DNA of 35,030 bases. Source: Janthinobacterium sp. (GTDB lineage Bacteria; Pseudomonadota; Gammaproteobacteria; Burkholderiales; Burkholderiaceae_D). The translations under genes and the position numbers were made by a program. This document shows, piece by piece, positions 34,880 to 35,030 of the stretch; position 1 is the stretch's first letter, and every line of letters begins with the position of its first letter. The notes beneath the pieces were generated by a model. It saw only the letters and a list, made by a program, of their open reading frames with translations, did no database searches and had not been told where the DNA came from. Where the stretch lies: positions 1 to 35,030 of the forward strand of contig JANXSQ010000112.1 of NCBI GenBank assembly GCA_025356595.1, in the 5' to 3' direction.

Positions 34880-34964
34880 TTGCTTGCAAGAGACCTCCCT
34901 GCAAGAGAGGCGCTATTCTAGCATGGCTTCTTGTTTTCGGGAATCCCCCGCCCCCAAGTTCACC

Positions 34965-35030
34965 TCAACGCCGCAGGCGGCGCCAGCCGATGACGATGCC
35001 CGTCACGCTGATGAGCATGCCGCCGGCGCT
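34965..35030 (-). CDS. PepSY-domain protein, C-terminal end only (right window edge)
   Basis: Only the last 21 codons are inside the window: SAGGMLISVTGIVIGWRRLRR and stop. This is almost the same as the C-terminus of the complete PepSY protein at 23314-24801 (SAGGMLISVSGIVLGWRRLRR plus RG), and the DNA is similarly close. It is therefore the end of a second, paralogous PepSY membrane protein, probably heading another receptor locus outside the window. Confidence 0.8.
   Translation of the reverse strand, partial: SAGGMLISVTGIVIGWRRLRR

Overview
This looks like a chromosomal window from a high-GC betaproteobacterium. The family is most likely Oxalobacteraceae (Massilia/Duganella/Telluria group). 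That placement is inference, resting on the GC-rich codon use, a mannitol/sorbitol ABC operon, chitinases with Pro-Thr linkers, PEP-CTERM proteins, a YDG/GLUG-rich two-partner-secretion exoprotein and a long-tailed methyl-accepting chemotaxis protein. Nearly all coding is typical high-GC host sequence. The clear exception is a short lower-GC cassette at about 29.1-30.5 kb.

Layout. Positions 1-6950 (minus strand) hold a polyol operon read from right to left: binding protein smoE, permeases smoF and smoG, ATPase smoK, mannitol 2-dehydrogenase, and xylulokinase xylB, which runs off the left edge. The divergent gene at 7413-8195 is the sorbitol dehydrogenase smoS. Both promoters carry the same two-part direct repeat (AGTATCGAC-N12-AGTATCA, 21-bp period), each oriented toward its own gene and each 21 bases from a -10-like box. 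A single AraC-type activator could therefore control uptake, both oxidations and the kinase. Positions 8291-12491 (minus) hold two predicted lipoprotein chitinases, GH18 and GH19, each with chitin-binding modules and Pro-Thr linkers. Positions 12983-22983 (minus) hold a two-partner secretion locus: TpsB pore, a 2461-residue TpsA exoprotein with GLUG and eleven YDG modules, and a third gene for a PAPS-type sulfotransferase. Positions 23314-27495 (minus) hold DUF2946 protein, TonB-dependent siderophore-type receptor, and PepSY membrane protein. The last base pairs of the window encode the C-terminus of a second PepSY protein.

Positions 27723-29114 hold a metallo-beta-lactamase-fold gene whose stop codon lies in the left end of an apparent mobile cassette (29110-30480). 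That cassette has long inverted ends, each with four similar 20-bp boxes at matching spacings and TGT...ACA tips. It carries one foreign-looking gene with an RNAVVH (Rx4H) motif typical of HEPN proteins. It has no transposase of its own. This is the most novel item in the window. After it come yciH, a chemotaxis receptor with a CheR-tether-like tail, two tandem PEP-CTERM secreted proteins, tRNA-Ser(CGA) and a strong terminator.

All family assignments come from motifs read by eye. No database search was run.
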